This document shows positions 26,314 to 35,587 of a stretch of 64,000 nucleotides of DNA, in pieces. The notes under the pieces are model-generated. The model ran no database searches. It had not been told where the DNA came from and saw only the letters and a list, made by a program, of their open reading frames with translations. Source of the DNA: Lewinellaceae bacterium. Lineage in GTDB: Bacteria; Bacteroidota; Bacteroidia; Chitinophagales; Saprospiraceae. The DNA lies in the NCBI GenBank assembly GCA_020636075.1, contig JACJYO010000001.1, positions 1-64,000 of the forward strand, in the 5' to 3' direction. The stretch's first letter is position 1; every line of letters starts with the position of its first letter. Both the position numbers and the translations under genes were made by a program.

Positions 26314-29300
26314 ATGTCCAGCCCTAATTTGATGCTTGCCCAATGCCTGACCGCACTTTTGTTTCCCATCGTTCTTCAAGGGCAAACCCAGGTTGGTTGC
26401 CCCATGCCAGTCTGGCTTAACGTTTCTAATATTGAAAGCACCAGTGCTACCTTATTGTGGTACGGCGATCCGGCACATGAAAGTTGGGAGGTAGAATTTT
26501 TACCCGAAGCCGGGGTCTTTATCGGAGAGCCCAACTATTTTTCTGATCAACCCAGATTAGAAGTAACAACCATTTTACCCGGTGATCGGTACAAATTTCG
26601 CATACGTGCCAGATGTAGCAGTGCTGAATATAGTGTTTGGTCAAATGAGCGATCATTTATCACTATTCCTGATTGTGAGTTAGCCCCGGAAATTTCTTGT
26701 GGCGAGGAAATCAAATTATATCTTCAACCAGGAGACGGTTATTGGCAGGGTCTCCTGGGTTGCGGAAATAATTTAACTGGCGATGAAGCGCTTCTGCAGT
26801 TTAATATTAATGATTCCAACACAACACGCTACTTATATCTGTCAAATAAAAATTGGACGAATCCAATAATTGGATTCTACTTAAAAAAAGCAGACAACAT
26901 CGCATGCATTGCAAATTCAACCTGGCAATGTATCGCCACTACTCTAGATTCAACCTTGATAACACTAACAAATCTTGAACCGGGAGCTACTTATTATATA
27001 ATGTGTAAAAAGAAATATAAAGCTGGTTCGGATTCGGTACAAATCCAATTGCATTGTACTGTGCCATGCATTTACCCGACCAATCTACAAACTATAATCG
27101 AAAGTAGTTCTGATGTTAAAGCCAAATGGGATAATAGCCAGGGCCCATGGAAATACGATGTTGCCATGCTTTATAAGAATGGAACTGAGCAAGTTAAATC
27201 TGATGTTACAGGTTGGCCATTTGGTTTAAATCTTGGATCATGGTTCACCCTAAAGCAAGATGAAATGCACGCATGGCGAGTACGAACCATCTGTGCTACA
27301 GGAGACACTAGCGCTTGGCAACCTTATCAATACTTCAGGCTACCACAACGATGCGATGTCCTTAGTGTAATTGATTGTGCTGCTAAAAAATCGATAGACC
27401 TGGATCAGCCTAAAAATTTTCATTTCAAAGATTATTGCACTGGAAACACTTCTTTCGGTCAGCAATATCTGGGCTTGGTCAAAGTTTGGCTGAATGGGTC
27501 GTATTCTATGCGGGTGAATGCAGGAAGCCAGACTGCTAGATATTCTCTCGGCAAGGTTGATAATTCTAGTTGTGAGTGGCCGAATCTGACCTTATGTGAT
27601 ACAGTAACAAGTATTGATACTGTTGATTTTGGTTACTTGACAACAGGAACATATCTCCTTCAAATTGCCAGCTCAGATACAACTAGCCAATTAGTCGAGT
27701 TGGCTTGTGCCTGCTCGAAGCCGAATACGGGAAACGGGACCCTGTTTGCAAATGGCAGCGCCTATCTTAGTTGGTTGGGAGGGTCTACTAATGCGAAAAA
27801 TTGGGAGATTGAGGTCGTACCGGCAGTAAGTAGTTTTAGCGGCACGCCCACAAACTATGGTGTACCAAATCCATATACCGTTACAGGTCTTGATCCATCC
27901 GATTCTTACAAATTTAGGGTTCGTGCAAATTGTGGAGCCGGTGTCACGGGCGAATGGTCTGCTGAATATCTTATTACTTTAATAACTGATTGTACGTCCA
28001 TACCAGATCTGAATTGTGGAGAGACTACAATTTTGGATTTCCCTAATGGTTCTGGCTTGTTTAATTATAGTCCATGTGGAGTTACCACAAACGGCAAAGA
28101 GTTCTTTTTTCGGATCAATGCCGAATTTACCGGCCTGTACCGTCTGGTTGTTCAGGAAACACAAGGAAACTACCCAAAAATCAGTTTTGGTATTTTGGAT
28201 GAATGCGATAATCCAAATGGGGAAATTAGTTGTGTCGGGCGAGGCGGTGTTGCTACGCATTGGTTAGGCTATTTAAGAGCCGGGAAATCTTATATCGTAG
28301 TAGCCGATAGCGAGACTTCCTATGGACCTACCTATAAAATTTTGATAGCCTGTTGGCCACCAAACAATGATGGACCAGCCATTTTTTTCTTTCCCTTGCT
28401 ACCACTCCCTGATATTTATATAGTTGACGTCGGCGACACTTGTGAAATATTTACGAACCGCCTGGCTACGCCGGTCTCGAATGCCCCGGATTTATCAAAA
28501 TCGCCCAGCAATTGGAAGGACGGACTTGAGCATGATGTCTGGTTCGAATTCACGGCGCCTCCCAGCGGCACTGTCCAAATCAATGTAATAAGCGATCCAA
28601 ATGATCCGATGGACCCTCAGGTTGCACTAATGAAACTAACTTTAGACACTATGGTGGGAGTCCTCTATAAAGTTCTTGCAACTGGTGAAGACAACGCAGG
28701 TCCACTGCCACAAGATGCTGTTTTGGTTTATACTGGTCTGGTGCCCGGGGAACGCTATCATATAGTTGTTGATGGCGCCGACAATTCAGTTGGCCGGTTT
28801 TGCCTGCAAATTCTTGATGAGCCCGAAAATTTGGCAGATCACATTGGTTGTCAGACGTTTCAAACCAATGCAGCAACTTACTGGACTCCAGGATCGTGGA
28901 AGAACTTATATGCCGAAAGTAGCCAACATGTCACAGGATTACTTTTAGGCGCAATAAAATCACAAGAAAATCTAGGAAAAATTTCCATTTCAAATGAAAT
29001 TCTGCCGGAAGCACCAATACTGTCAAATGGACAAAAATTTATACCACGGTATTTTAATATAGAAACGCAATATCCCCCACAACACCCAGCAACTTTACGG
29101 TTATTTTTCAACGCCAATGATCTGAACTCCTTTAATTCGACGCCCCCTGTAGACAGTGTAGATATTTTTCAACTAGGTTTGTCTCATTATGATGGGGATA
29201 ATGAAGATTGCACGCCAAGCAATAACTCCATAGTTGGAGGAGTTATACCCGTTAAACCGGCAGATGCAGTACAAGTAGGAAATAACGGATTGTTTTACTT

Positions 29301-29634
29301 GGAGGCAGATTTTGACCATTTTTCAGAGTTCAGTGCAGCTATTCCAGCAACTGTCAATATTCCGTTTACACCTAATACAAATACAATACTGTTCACTTAC
29401 CCGAATCCGGTTCAGCATACCCTTAATGTGCGATTCCCAAACAACGCTAGGGCAACGCTCCAATTAAAGATGTTAAATGTATATGGGAATCCCGTACTTG
29501 AACAATCCATGGAGGGAGGATCGGAAGAAATTAATTTCCAAATTTCAGTCGCAAAACTGGCGCCTGGTATCTATGAGTTGGTCCTGCAGAATGATGGAGA
29601 ACTAATCGGGCGAGCCAGGGTAGTCAAAATTTAG
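26314..29634 (+). CDS. Large T9SS-sorted fibronectin type III protein
   Basis: A 1106-residue secreted protein. It has a signal peptide ending near GQTQVGC, repeated fibronectin type III modules (for example the NVSNIESTSATLLWYGDP block near residue 33 and the SAYLSWLGGSTNAKNWEIEV block near 485), and intervening Cys-containing beta domains of the pre-peptidase/CUB-like kind (YRLVVQETQ, YHIVVDGADNSVGRFCLQI). The T9SS sorting domain opens with FTYPNPVQHTLNVRF and ends in RARVVKI. It is probably a surface or released adhesin or glycan-binding protein; no enzymatic domain was recognised. The gene is visibly richer in A+T than its neighbours, which may mean it was acquired more recently. Confidence 0.8.
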   Translation: MSSPNLMLAQCLTALLFPIVLQGQTQVGCPMPVWLNVSNIESTSATLLWYGDPAHESWEVEFLPEAGVFIGEPNYFSDQPRLEVTTILPGDRYKFRIRARCSSAEYSVWSNERSFITIPDCELAPEISCGEEIKLYLQPGDGYWQGLLGCGNNLTGDEALLQFNINDSNTTRYLYLSNKNWTNPIIGFYLKKADNIACIANSTWQCIATTLDSTLITLTNLEPGATYYIMCKKKYKAGSDSVQIQLHCTVPCIYPTNLQTIIESSSDVKAKWDNSQGPWKYDVAMLYKNGTEQVKSDVTGWPFGLNLGSWFTLKQDEMHAWRVRTICATGDTSAWQPYQYFRLPQRCDVLSVIDCAAKKSIDLDQPKNFHFKDYCTGNTSFGQQYLGLVKVWLNGSYSMRVNAGSQTARYSLGKVDNSSCEWPNLTLCDTVTSIDTVDFGYLTTGTYLLQIASSDTTSQLVELACACSKPNTGNGTLFANGSAYLSWLGGSTNAKNWEIEVVPAVSSFSGTPTNYGVPNPYTVTGLDPSDSYKFRVRANCGAGVTGEWSAEYLITLITDCTSIPDLNCGETTILDFPNGSGLFNYSPCGVTTNGKEFFFRINAEFTGLYRLVVQETQGNYPKISFGILDECDNPNGEISCVGRGGVATHWLGYLRAGKSYIVVADSETSYGPTYKILIACWPPNNDGPAIFFFPLLPLPDIYIVDVGDTCEIFTNRLATPVSNAPDLSKSPSNWKDGLEHDVWFEFTAPPSGTVQINVISDPNDPMDPQVALMKLTLDTMVGVLYKVLATGEDNAGPLPQDAVLVYTGLVPGERYHIVVDGADNSVGRFCLQILDEPENLADHIGCQTFQTNAATYWTPGSWKNLYAESSQHVTGLLLGAIKSQENLGKISISNEILPEAPILSNGQKFIPRYFNIETQYPPQHPATLRLFFNANDLNSFNSTPPVDSVDIFQLGLSHYDGDNEDCTPSNNSIVGGVIPVKPADAVQVGNNGLFYLEADFDHFSEFSAAIPATVNIPFTPNTNTILFTYPNPVQHTLNVRFPNNARATLQLKMLNVYGNPVLEQSMEGGSEEINFQISVAKLAPGIYELVLQNDGELIGRARVVKI

Positions 29635-29777
29635 TAGATTAGGTCATCTCATATTAATTACAATCTGGGAGATTTAGAATCGAAGGCTATATATTCAGAA
29701 GAAGCAGGCATAGTCCGCAACCTGAATGTGGGCTGCCCTGACATCAAGTCCCTCTACCTGAACTTCAGGAGACAAAA

Positions 29778-29810
29778 AAATCCTTGCAAGTTGTTAACTT
29801 ACAAGGATTT
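29778..29810 (-). terminator. Intrinsic terminator downstream of tRNA-Glu
   Basis: A 15-bp stem with one mismatch is formed by 29778-29792 and 29796-29810, with a 3-nt loop. Read on the minus strand it is followed by a run of seven T, seventeen bases beyond the 3' end of tRNA-Glu. It fits a Rho-independent terminator for that gene. Confidence 0.75.
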
Positions 29811-29826
29811 GTGCTTAAATGGGTCG

Positions 29827-29898
29827 TAGTCCGTACGGGAATCGAACCCGTGTTTCATCCGTGAAAGGGATGCGTCCTAACCCCTAGACGAACGGACC
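29827..29898 (-). tRNA. tRNA-Glu (anticodon TTC)
   Basis: A 72-nt tRNA on the minus strand. The acceptor stem GGTCCGT pairs with ACGGACT (G-U at the first pair, discriminator A), the D-loop contains TCTAGGGGTTAGGA, the anticodon loop CTTTCAC gives TTC for glutamate, and the T-loop is TTCGATT closed by ACGGG/CCCGT. CCA is not encoded. A terminator follows at 29778-29810. Confidence 0.95.
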
Positions 29899-30044
29899 CT
29901 TTGGCTTGCGAAATTTGGATTTCAGATCGCGCCTTGGCGCATATCGGAAACCCTGTTCCGTTGAAGCGGGGGCAAAGATACACGCGCAACTTTTGCATTT
30001 CCAAAGGGGAAACAATTTTTTTTGGAAAATAATTCTGCATGGGA

Positions 30045-30130
30045 TTTTTCACCACGGAGGCATGGAGGACACGGAGTTCAGATTTGCGAAAAGGAATCCT
30101 CCGTGTTCTCCATGCCTCCGTGGTGAAAAA
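30045..30130. repeat. 32-bp inverted repeat with CACGGAG motifs
   Basis: The arms 30045-30076 and 30099-30130 are inverted copies with one mismatch, around a 22-nt loop. They carry the motif caccacggaggcatggag, a type of dispersed palindrome with repeated CACGGAG. A related single-arm sequence (acacggagacacgaaggacacggag) lies at about 24742-24766, between two convergent genes. The element sits 3 bases from the ubiD stop and could act as a bidirectional transcription stop, although no T-run follows. Confidence 0.75.
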
Positions 30131-30132
30131 TA

Positions 30133-31941
30133 TTACCAGGAATACCGGCCAAGCAGGGCCTCCACCCGCTGCTGCACAGCAGGATCAACCTCCAGTTCCG
30201 GTGCGTGGTGCGGTTTTTTGCGCGCGTCGATCACCAGTGGTCCTCGGCAGCCCCAGTGCTTGTGCTCCGTGAACGCCTGCACCCCATGGACGTCATGGCT
30301 TGGGTTGGCGCGTGTGAAACCCACCCAAACAAAATTGTTGAGTGTGGCGGCCGTGAATGTGCTGTTATCGACCAACAAGATCAGCGGAATTTGTTCTAAA
30401 GGTTGACCTTCCAGATGGCGGCAGATTGTTTCAACAGCAACCTGCTCCGTTTTAAATTCAGGCGCCTCAATGGCCAGAATGCCCGGCAGGCAAAACTTTG
30501 GATTTGAAAACCCGGCGGGAAGGCTAAAGCCGGCAGGAAGCACAGTCGCCAGTTCGCGCCGTTTGTCTCCCCGGCAGGCAATGACCACCTTGGAGCCCTG
30601 ATTCCAGCCACTGCCCGAATAATCGAGTGTGTCGATGGTCGTACGGGTTTGGAAATGCAAATCACGGGTCCAGTCTACCCGCTCCAACACGTGCTGGAAA
30701 AAATGGGCGATATCGTGGGTGTCCAGTTGGGGATTGTCGTCGGAGGCCGCGATGAACAAGAATTTAGCCAATGAGGTCTGTCCGGAACCAAGTATCCGGT
30801 TGGCAATGGTCAGGATTTCTTCTGGTTGGCGCTCCCGGAAAGGCATGTAGCGCTCGTGCCCAATGGCCAACAGCAAGGGGTGCACACCGGCAGCATCGAC
30901 AGCGTGCAACTCCTTGAGTCCTGGAAATTCCTGCGGCGTCAGCGGCGCCACCAATTCATGGATCAACCAGCCAAAACTACTATCCTCCTGTGGCGGGCGG
31001 CCCACCACCGTAAAATGCCAGAGCGGATCTTTCCGGTGGTAAACTTGATGCACCCGCATGACCGGAAAATCGTGCGTGAGCGAGTAATAGCCCAGGTGAT
31101 CGCCAAACGGGCCTTCGGGCTTTTTGACATCTTTGAGAATTTCACCGGTGATCACAAAATCGGCATCGGCACTCAGGCGATAGCCTTCGCGCATGGTATG
31201 GCGAAACCGGCGTCCAGCCAGCATGCCGGCAAAGGTCAGTTCGCTCAGTCCTTCCGGAAGCGGCATAATGGCCGAAAAAGCATGGCTGGGCGGCCCGCCC
31301 ACAAAAATGCTGCAACGGAAGGGTTCATTCCGTTGGTTGTATTTGTTGTGGTGTACGCCGATGCCGCGGTGGAGTTGGTAGTGCAACCCGACTTCTTCGT
31401 TCAGCACATAATCGTTGCCGGAAAGTTGGATGCGGTACATCCCCAGATTCGACTGCATCACTCCCGGCGAATCCGGATCTTCGGTGTACACCTGCGGCAT
31501 GGTCACAAAAGCGCCGCCATCCATTGGCCAACTTTTCACCTGGGGAAGTTTATCAATAGTGGTTGTACCATAAGTCACAGGCGCGCCTATGATGCTGCGC
31601 ATAGGCAGGGCCGACAAGGCGGTGAAGGGCACCGAAAGGTAACGGCCCGGTTTTTTCATCAGGTTGGCCGGGTCTTTTTTTAATTCGATTACCCGTTTTA
31701 CGCGATCGAGCGTATGCCGAAAAAGGAATTCCGTTTGCTTGAACGTGCCGTACACATTGCTGACAGCCTGGAAAGGACTGCCTTTTACCCGTTCGAACAA
31801 AATGGCTGGTCCAGCCCGATCGAACACCTGCCGGTGGATCTCCGCCATTTCCAGGTTTGGATCTACTTCTTCTCGAATGCGGAGCAACATGCCGTTTTGC
31901 TCTAAATCTCGCACGGCATCACGTAAACAGGAATACGCCAT
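30133..31941 (-). CDS. UbiD-family decarboxylase
   Basis: A 602-residue member of the UbiD family, which uses prenylated FMN to decarboxylate aromatic or unsaturated acids. In this phylum a menaquinone-pathway role is plausible. Hallmarks are MAYSCLRDAVRDLEQNG at the start, the FERVKGSPFQAVSNVYG block, the substrate/cofactor region (VGGPPSHAFSAIMPLPEG, then GPFGDHLGYYSLTHDFPVMRV), and the C-terminal FTRANPSHDVHGV with the WGCRGPLVIDARKKPHH stretch. The ATG at 31941 was chosen because the family sequence begins there; an in-frame start 24 codons upstream lies inside a terminator-like hairpin. The prenyltransferase partner ubiX is not in the window. Confidence 0.9.
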   Translation of the reverse strand: MAYSCLRDAVRDLEQNGMLLRIREEVDPNLEMAEIHRQVFDRAGPAILFERVKGSPFQAVSNVYGTFKQTEFLFRHTLDRVKRVIELKKDPANLMKKPGRYLSVPFTALSALPMRSIIGAPVTYGTTTIDKLPQVKSWPMDGGAFVTMPQVYTEDPDSPGVMQSNLGMYRIQLSGNDYVLNEEVGLHYQLHRGIGVHHNKYNQRNEPFRCSIFVGGPPSHAFSAIMPLPEGLSELTFAGMLAGRRFRHTMREGYRLSADADFVITGEILKDVKKPEGPFGDHLGYYSLTHDFPVMRVHQVYHRKDPLWHFTVVGRPPQEDSSFGWLIHELVAPLTPQEFPGLKELHAVDAAGVHPLLLAIGHERYMPFRERQPEEILTIANRILGSGQTSLAKFLFIAASDDNPQLDTHDIAHFFQHVLERVDWTRDLHFQTRTTIDTLDYSGSGWNQGSKVVIACRGDKRRELATVLPAGFSLPAGFSNPKFCLPGILAIEAPEFKTEQVAVETICRHLEGQPLEQIPLILLVDNSTFTAATLNNFVWVGFTRANPSHDVHGVQAFTEHKHWGCRGPLVIDARKKPHHAPELEVDPAVQQRVEALLGRYSW

Positions 31942-31960
31942 AATCGGGTAGTTAAAAATG

Positions 31961-32050
31961 AAAGGGGTTTGTTCGGGTAATAATTCAGATTTGTTGAAAT
32001 TGTTTTTTAACAACTGGCAAATCTATTTTATTACCCGAACAAACCCCTTT
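31961..32050 (-). terminator. Long hairpin between START-domain gene and ubiD
   Basis: A 23-bp perfect stem is formed by 31961-31983 and 32028-32050 (aaaggggtttgttcgggta and complement). A further imperfect inner stem uses agatttg and caaatct. On the minus strand it follows the START-domain stop by 25 nt and is followed by CATTTTT before ubiD. It is most likely the terminator of the upstream gene, and it also forms the leader just before the ubiD start. Confidence 0.65.
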
Positions 32051-32075
32051 GACGCCCTAGCCTTTTCTGGAAAAA

Positions 32076-32741
32076 CTATTCCTTAATATGGGCGAGCTTG
32101 GTATTTTGGTAGGTCGATTCTTTCAGGATGACTTTCATCTGTTTAACCGTTTCGCGAGGGCCCATATCCAGCGCCAGGTTTATCGCCCAATCCGGAATGC
32201 TCCCGCCGGGATCTGAGTTGAGGTAATATTCCACGTATAGCCAACCGCCTTCGCCCGGGATCATGGTCCATTTTGTATTGGCCTTTTTGATACGCACTAC
32301 GTCTTTTTTTTCAGGTACCCAACCCGAGACAGCCACGCTCGTGGAGGTCACTGCATTGTTGTGGGCATTTTGTTCCAACGTGGTATGCAATACCAAATCC
32401 CGGTCGCTCATCGGCCAGGGGAAGTCAATTTTTGAGTAGTAGTACATTTCCGTTGGCGATACACGCTTCAGCAAACGCGCCTCCGAAACTTTGTAGCCCC
32501 AACTGGGATATTTATCAACTTCATCGAATAGCCGGACAATACCCGAAAGCGGCACCTTAATAGAGGTAGCGAGTTTGAGTTCGTAGATATCCGAAGTTTT
32601 CCGGTAATATACCTTCACACCGCTTTTTTCAGATTTCAATTTCCAATCATCATCCGATTGGGCAGGCAAACTGAAGGTAAATGCAGTGATCAGGAGGCTG
32701 GTGAGACTCAGGTTAACAAGAGTGGATTTTCGTTGGAACAT
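32076..32741 (-). CDS. Secreted START/SRPBCC-domain protein
   Basis: A 221-residue protein with a signal peptide (MFQRKSTLVNLSL through LPAQS). A StAR-related lipid-transfer (START) domain fills the rest: WKLKSEKSGVKVYYRK at the beginning, LFDEVDKYPSWGYKVSEARLL and FPWPMSDRDLVL in the middle, and the WTMIPGEGGWLYVEYYLNSDPGG strands near the end. The fold binds hydrophobic ligands; the ligand here is unknown. The ATG at 32741 was chosen because a clean signal peptide begins there; upstream in-frame starts would add a poor leader. Confidence 0.85.
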   Translation of the reverse strand: MFQRKSTLVNLSLTSLLITAFTFSLPAQSDDDWKLKSEKSGVKVYYRKTSDIYELKLATSIKVPLSGIVRLFDEVDKYPSWGYKVSEARLLKRVSPTEMYYYSKIDFPWPMSDRDLVLHTTLEQNAHNNAVTSTSVAVSGWVPEKKDVVRIKKANTKWTMIPGEGGWLYVEYYLNSDPGGSIPDWAINLALDMGPRETVKQMKVILKESTYQNTKLAHIKE

Positions 32742-32909
32742 GGAGTTGTGTTGAAAGGCTATGAGAGAAAGTTGAAAACGTATGTGCATTGGCTTTAGTT
32801 TCCGGGGCGGTGTTAAATGTATTTTTGGGTTTGTCAAAAATCAATCCAAGGTATTTCAAACAAATGCTGTTTTTTTCAAATAAATTTTAAAAGTGGCAAT
32901 CACTGGTTT

Positions 32910-34688
32910 TCACGCCATATCAAACTGCAACTTGGCCAAACTGCTGTACACGCCGTCTTCCATATCTGAAAGCTGCTCGTGCGTACCCTGTTCAACGATT
33001 CTGCCGCCTTCCAGCACATAAATACAATCGACTTCGCGGACCGTAGCCAGGCGGTGGGCAATGATTATACTCGTTCTCCCAACCATAAGATTGTTCAAGG
33101 CTTCCTGCACCACTTTTTCACTTTCAGCATCGAGAGAAGATGTGGCCTCGTCAAGCAACAAAATTGCCGGGTCACGCAGAATGGCCCGGGCAATGGCAAT
33201 GCGCTGGCGTTGACCACCCGATAGTTTGATGCCACGTTCGCCAACTACCGTTTCCAGGCCTTCGGGGAAACTCCTGATAAATTCCCAGGCATTGGCTTTT
33301 TTGGCGGCTTCTATGATTTCGTCTTCCGAAGCATCCGGTTTGCCATAAAGGATATTTTCCCGGATCGTACCACCAAACAGAATAACCTCCTGAGGGACCA
33401 GGGCAAAATTTTGCCGGTAAGATTCCAGATCGTATTCATTAATGTTGATGCCGTCAATACTGACCACCCCGGAATCGGGGCTGTGGAATTGCAGCAACAA
33501 CTGCATTATCGTCGACTTGCCGGCGCCGCTTTGGCCGACTAATGCGACTTTTTTTCCCGAAGGGATAGTCAGGCTCACGCCTTTGAGCACCGGCATGTTC
33601 GACCGGGTTGGGTAAGCAAAACGCACATCGTCGAAGTGCACGTCGCCGGTCAAGCGCTTTGCCGGCATATTGGTTTGCGGGCGTTCTTCTACTTCAGTTT
33701 TTGATTTCAGAATCTCGCGAATACGCTCCGTAGCACCGATTGTGCCGACCAACTCCGTGTAAAAATTTCCCAAGCCGGCGATCGATCCACCAACTACTGC
33801 TGTGTAGGTTACCGAGGTTATAAGTTCACCGGCCGTCATTTGCTTGGTCTGGATGAGATACATCCCGAACCCGATCACGAAGAAAAACACCCCGAAGAGC
33901 ATGGTGATGATAAACACGGCAAAAATTGCCCGGCCACGGGCGTAGCGCATGGACACGTCGACTACCTGATCATTTGAGCGGCCATATCGCAGACGCTCGA
34001 ACACTTCGTTCGTAAATGCTTTAACTGCGTGAATCGACTGCAGGGTTTCATCGAGCACCGTGTTGGTTTCCGCCAGGATTTCCTGCCGTCTTTTGGAAAG
34101 TTTGCGGACCCAGCGGCCAAAGATTATTGCTCCAATAACGATGACTGGAAAAGTGATCAGCATTACCCCGGCCAGTTTAGGGGTCATGTAGGTCAACATG
34201 GCAATTCCGCCAACCAGTATGATGACTTGCCGGATAAATTCCGCAAGTATGAAATAAAAGGTGTTGTACAATTTTTCAACATCATTAGTCAGGCGGCTTA
34301 CCAACTCCCCTACCCTGCTTTTTTCATAAAAAACAATGGGCAAAGCAATCAACCGCTGGTACAAAGCCCGGCGCACATCAGCCGTACCTTTTTCACTGAC
34401 TACGGCAAACATCATCACCCGCAGGTATGATATCACCCCCTGAACTGCCAACACAACAATCAGGAAAATACCGATTTTTTTAAGATCAAAATCAACGATA
34501 ACGCCCTGTGCAACATCGAGCATTTTCCCGATTACGTATGGGAACACCATGAAAACGGCGCTGGACAGAAACAGCAGTATCAGCCCACTAATAAACTGCC
34601 AGCGGTACGGGCGTACGAATTCGAAAATCTTGAGGGCTTCGCGCAAGTTTTCCCGCGATAACCTGGGTTTAGTTTCTTCTGCTTCCAT
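32910..34688 (-). CDS. ABC exporter half-transporter (MsbA/lipid- or drug-export type)
   Basis: A 592-residue fused transporter with an N-terminal six-helix exporter domain (about residues 30-310) and a C-terminal nucleotide-binding domain. The latter has Walker A GQSGAGKST, the Q-loop FALVPQEVILFGG, signature LSGGQRQRIAIARA, Walker B ILLLDEATSSLD and the switch His in IIAHRLATV. It works as a homodimer in the inner membrane. The substrate cannot be read from sequence; the general class includes lipid A flippases and multidrug exporters. The ATG at 34688 is preferred over an in-frame TTG four codons upstream. Confidence 0.95.
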   Translation of the reverse strand: MEAEETKPRLSRENLREALKIFEFVRPYRWQFISGLILLFLSSAVFMVFPYVIGKMLDVAQGVIVDFDLKKIGIFLIVVLAVQGVISYLRVMMFAVVSEKGTADVRRALYQRLIALPIVFYEKSRVGELVSRLTNDVEKLYNTFYFILAEFIRQVIILVGGIAMLTYMTPKLAGVMLITFPVIVIGAIIFGRWVRKLSKRRQEILAETNTVLDETLQSIHAVKAFTNEVFERLRYGRSNDQVVDVSMRYARGRAIFAVFIITMLFGVFFFVIGFGMYLIQTKQMTAGELITSVTYTAVVGGSIAGLGNFYTELVGTIGATERIREILKSKTEVEERPQTNMPAKRLTGDVHFDDVRFAYPTRSNMPVLKGVSLTIPSGKKVALVGQSGAGKSTIMQLLLQFHSPDSGVVSIDGININEYDLESYRQNFALVPQEVILFGGTIRENILYGKPDASEDEIIEAAKKANAWEFIRSFPEGLETVVGERGIKLSGGQRQRIAIARAILRDPAILLLDEATSSLDAESEKVVQEALNNLMVGRTSIIIAHRLATVREVDCIYVLEGGRIVEQGTHEQLSDMEDGVYSSLAKLQFDMA

Positions 34689-34825
34689 AATAATTGTCAA
34701 TCCCGCTTATGAACCTAAAAGTCGCCCGAAGGTTGACCTTGCATCCGACTAATTTTGAAAATTGCATATCCTTAAGTCTCTGCGTAGTCTGAACCCGGCA
34801 AACTTTGATGAAGTCAGCGTGGTAA

Positions 34826-34858
34826 TTTGTTCGGTGGAGCAAAATAACCTTAAATTTG
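34826..34858 (+). promoter_or_regulatory. Bacteroidota-type promoter for the OmpA-like gene
   Basis: TAAATTTG at 34851-34858 matches the -7 consensus TAnnTTTG, and a TTTG at 34826-34829 lies 21 bases upstream as the -33 element. The OmpA-like start codon is 67 bases downstream. Confidence 0.55.
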
Positions 34859-34925
34859 GCACATCAGGTATTTTGCCTGATATGCAGTACATTTCGCATT
34901 ATTTTTTTGATTAAACCCGATCTGT

Positions 34926-35549
34926 ATGAGTTCACGCGCCCTTGTGTTGAGTGTTTTTATCGTGTGGAGTATTTTGTGCTGGTATCGTTATGTGTGTGGG
35001 ATAAAACAACAATGTGGCGATCGGCCGTCGCAAGCCCAGCAAGCCATTTCCTTCGAACCTGAAATATTAACAAAAAACGACTCGGATACTTACAATTCCG
35101 GGACTTCAGCCACGCCAGCCGAACAACAACCTTCAACATCCCCCACGCCGGCTGCGGTAACCCCTGAAGTAACAACGGAACCCGATCTTAACAAAGTAAA
35201 TGTCGAAGAGCTCGCCGATCATGTGCGCATCCACTTTCCGTACAACTCTACCCGCAAAGAAGAAGATGCTGCAATTGATACCTATTTGACGCAGCTGGCC
35301 CGGCAATTGGTCGCAGGTGGAGGGAAAGTTACACTCACCGGCCACACCGACAACGTAGGCGACAGCAAAACGAACTACGCATTTGCGCTGCGTCGTGCGA
35401 AAAACATCCGTGATATTTTGATTGCCAAAGGCGTTGCCAAAAGTCAGATCATATGTAAGTCATACGGCGAAACCAAACCCCTCGCCACCAATGACAACCC
35501 GCAAGGGCGGTATAAAAACCGCCGTGTTGAAGTACGCGTTAGCAAATAA
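34926..35549 (+). CDS. OmpA-family peptidoglycan-binding protein
   Basis: A 207-residue protein with an N-terminal membrane helix (about residues 5-22), a proline/threonine-rich linker and a C-terminal OmpA-like domain at about 95-207. The domain shows VTLTGHTDNVGDSKTNYAFA, the ALRRAKNIRDILIAKGV helix, SYGETKPLATND and NRRVEVRV, the residues that bind diaminopimelate in peptidoglycan. There is no barrel, so it is a membrane-tethered cell-wall-binding protein. It is followed 38 nt later by a coiled-coil protein, probably in the same operon. Confidence 0.9.
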   Translation: MSSRALVLSVFIVWSILCWYRYVCGIKQQCGDRPSQAQQAISFEPEILTKNDSDTYNSGTSATPAEQQPSTSPTPAAVTPEVTTEPDLNKVNVEELADHVRIHFPYNSTRKEEDAAIDTYLTQLARQLVAGGGKVTLTGHTDNVGDSKTNYAFALRRAKNIRDILIAKGVAKSQIICKSYGETKPLATNDNPQGRYKNRRVEVRVSK

Positions 35550-35587
35550 TTAAATACACAAACACGAATACAAAACCTGAAACCCGC

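Noticed and set aside
30826..31683. A 285-codon open frame antisense to ubiD
   Set aside because: UbiD motifs are strong on the other strand, and this frame has no recognisable domain.
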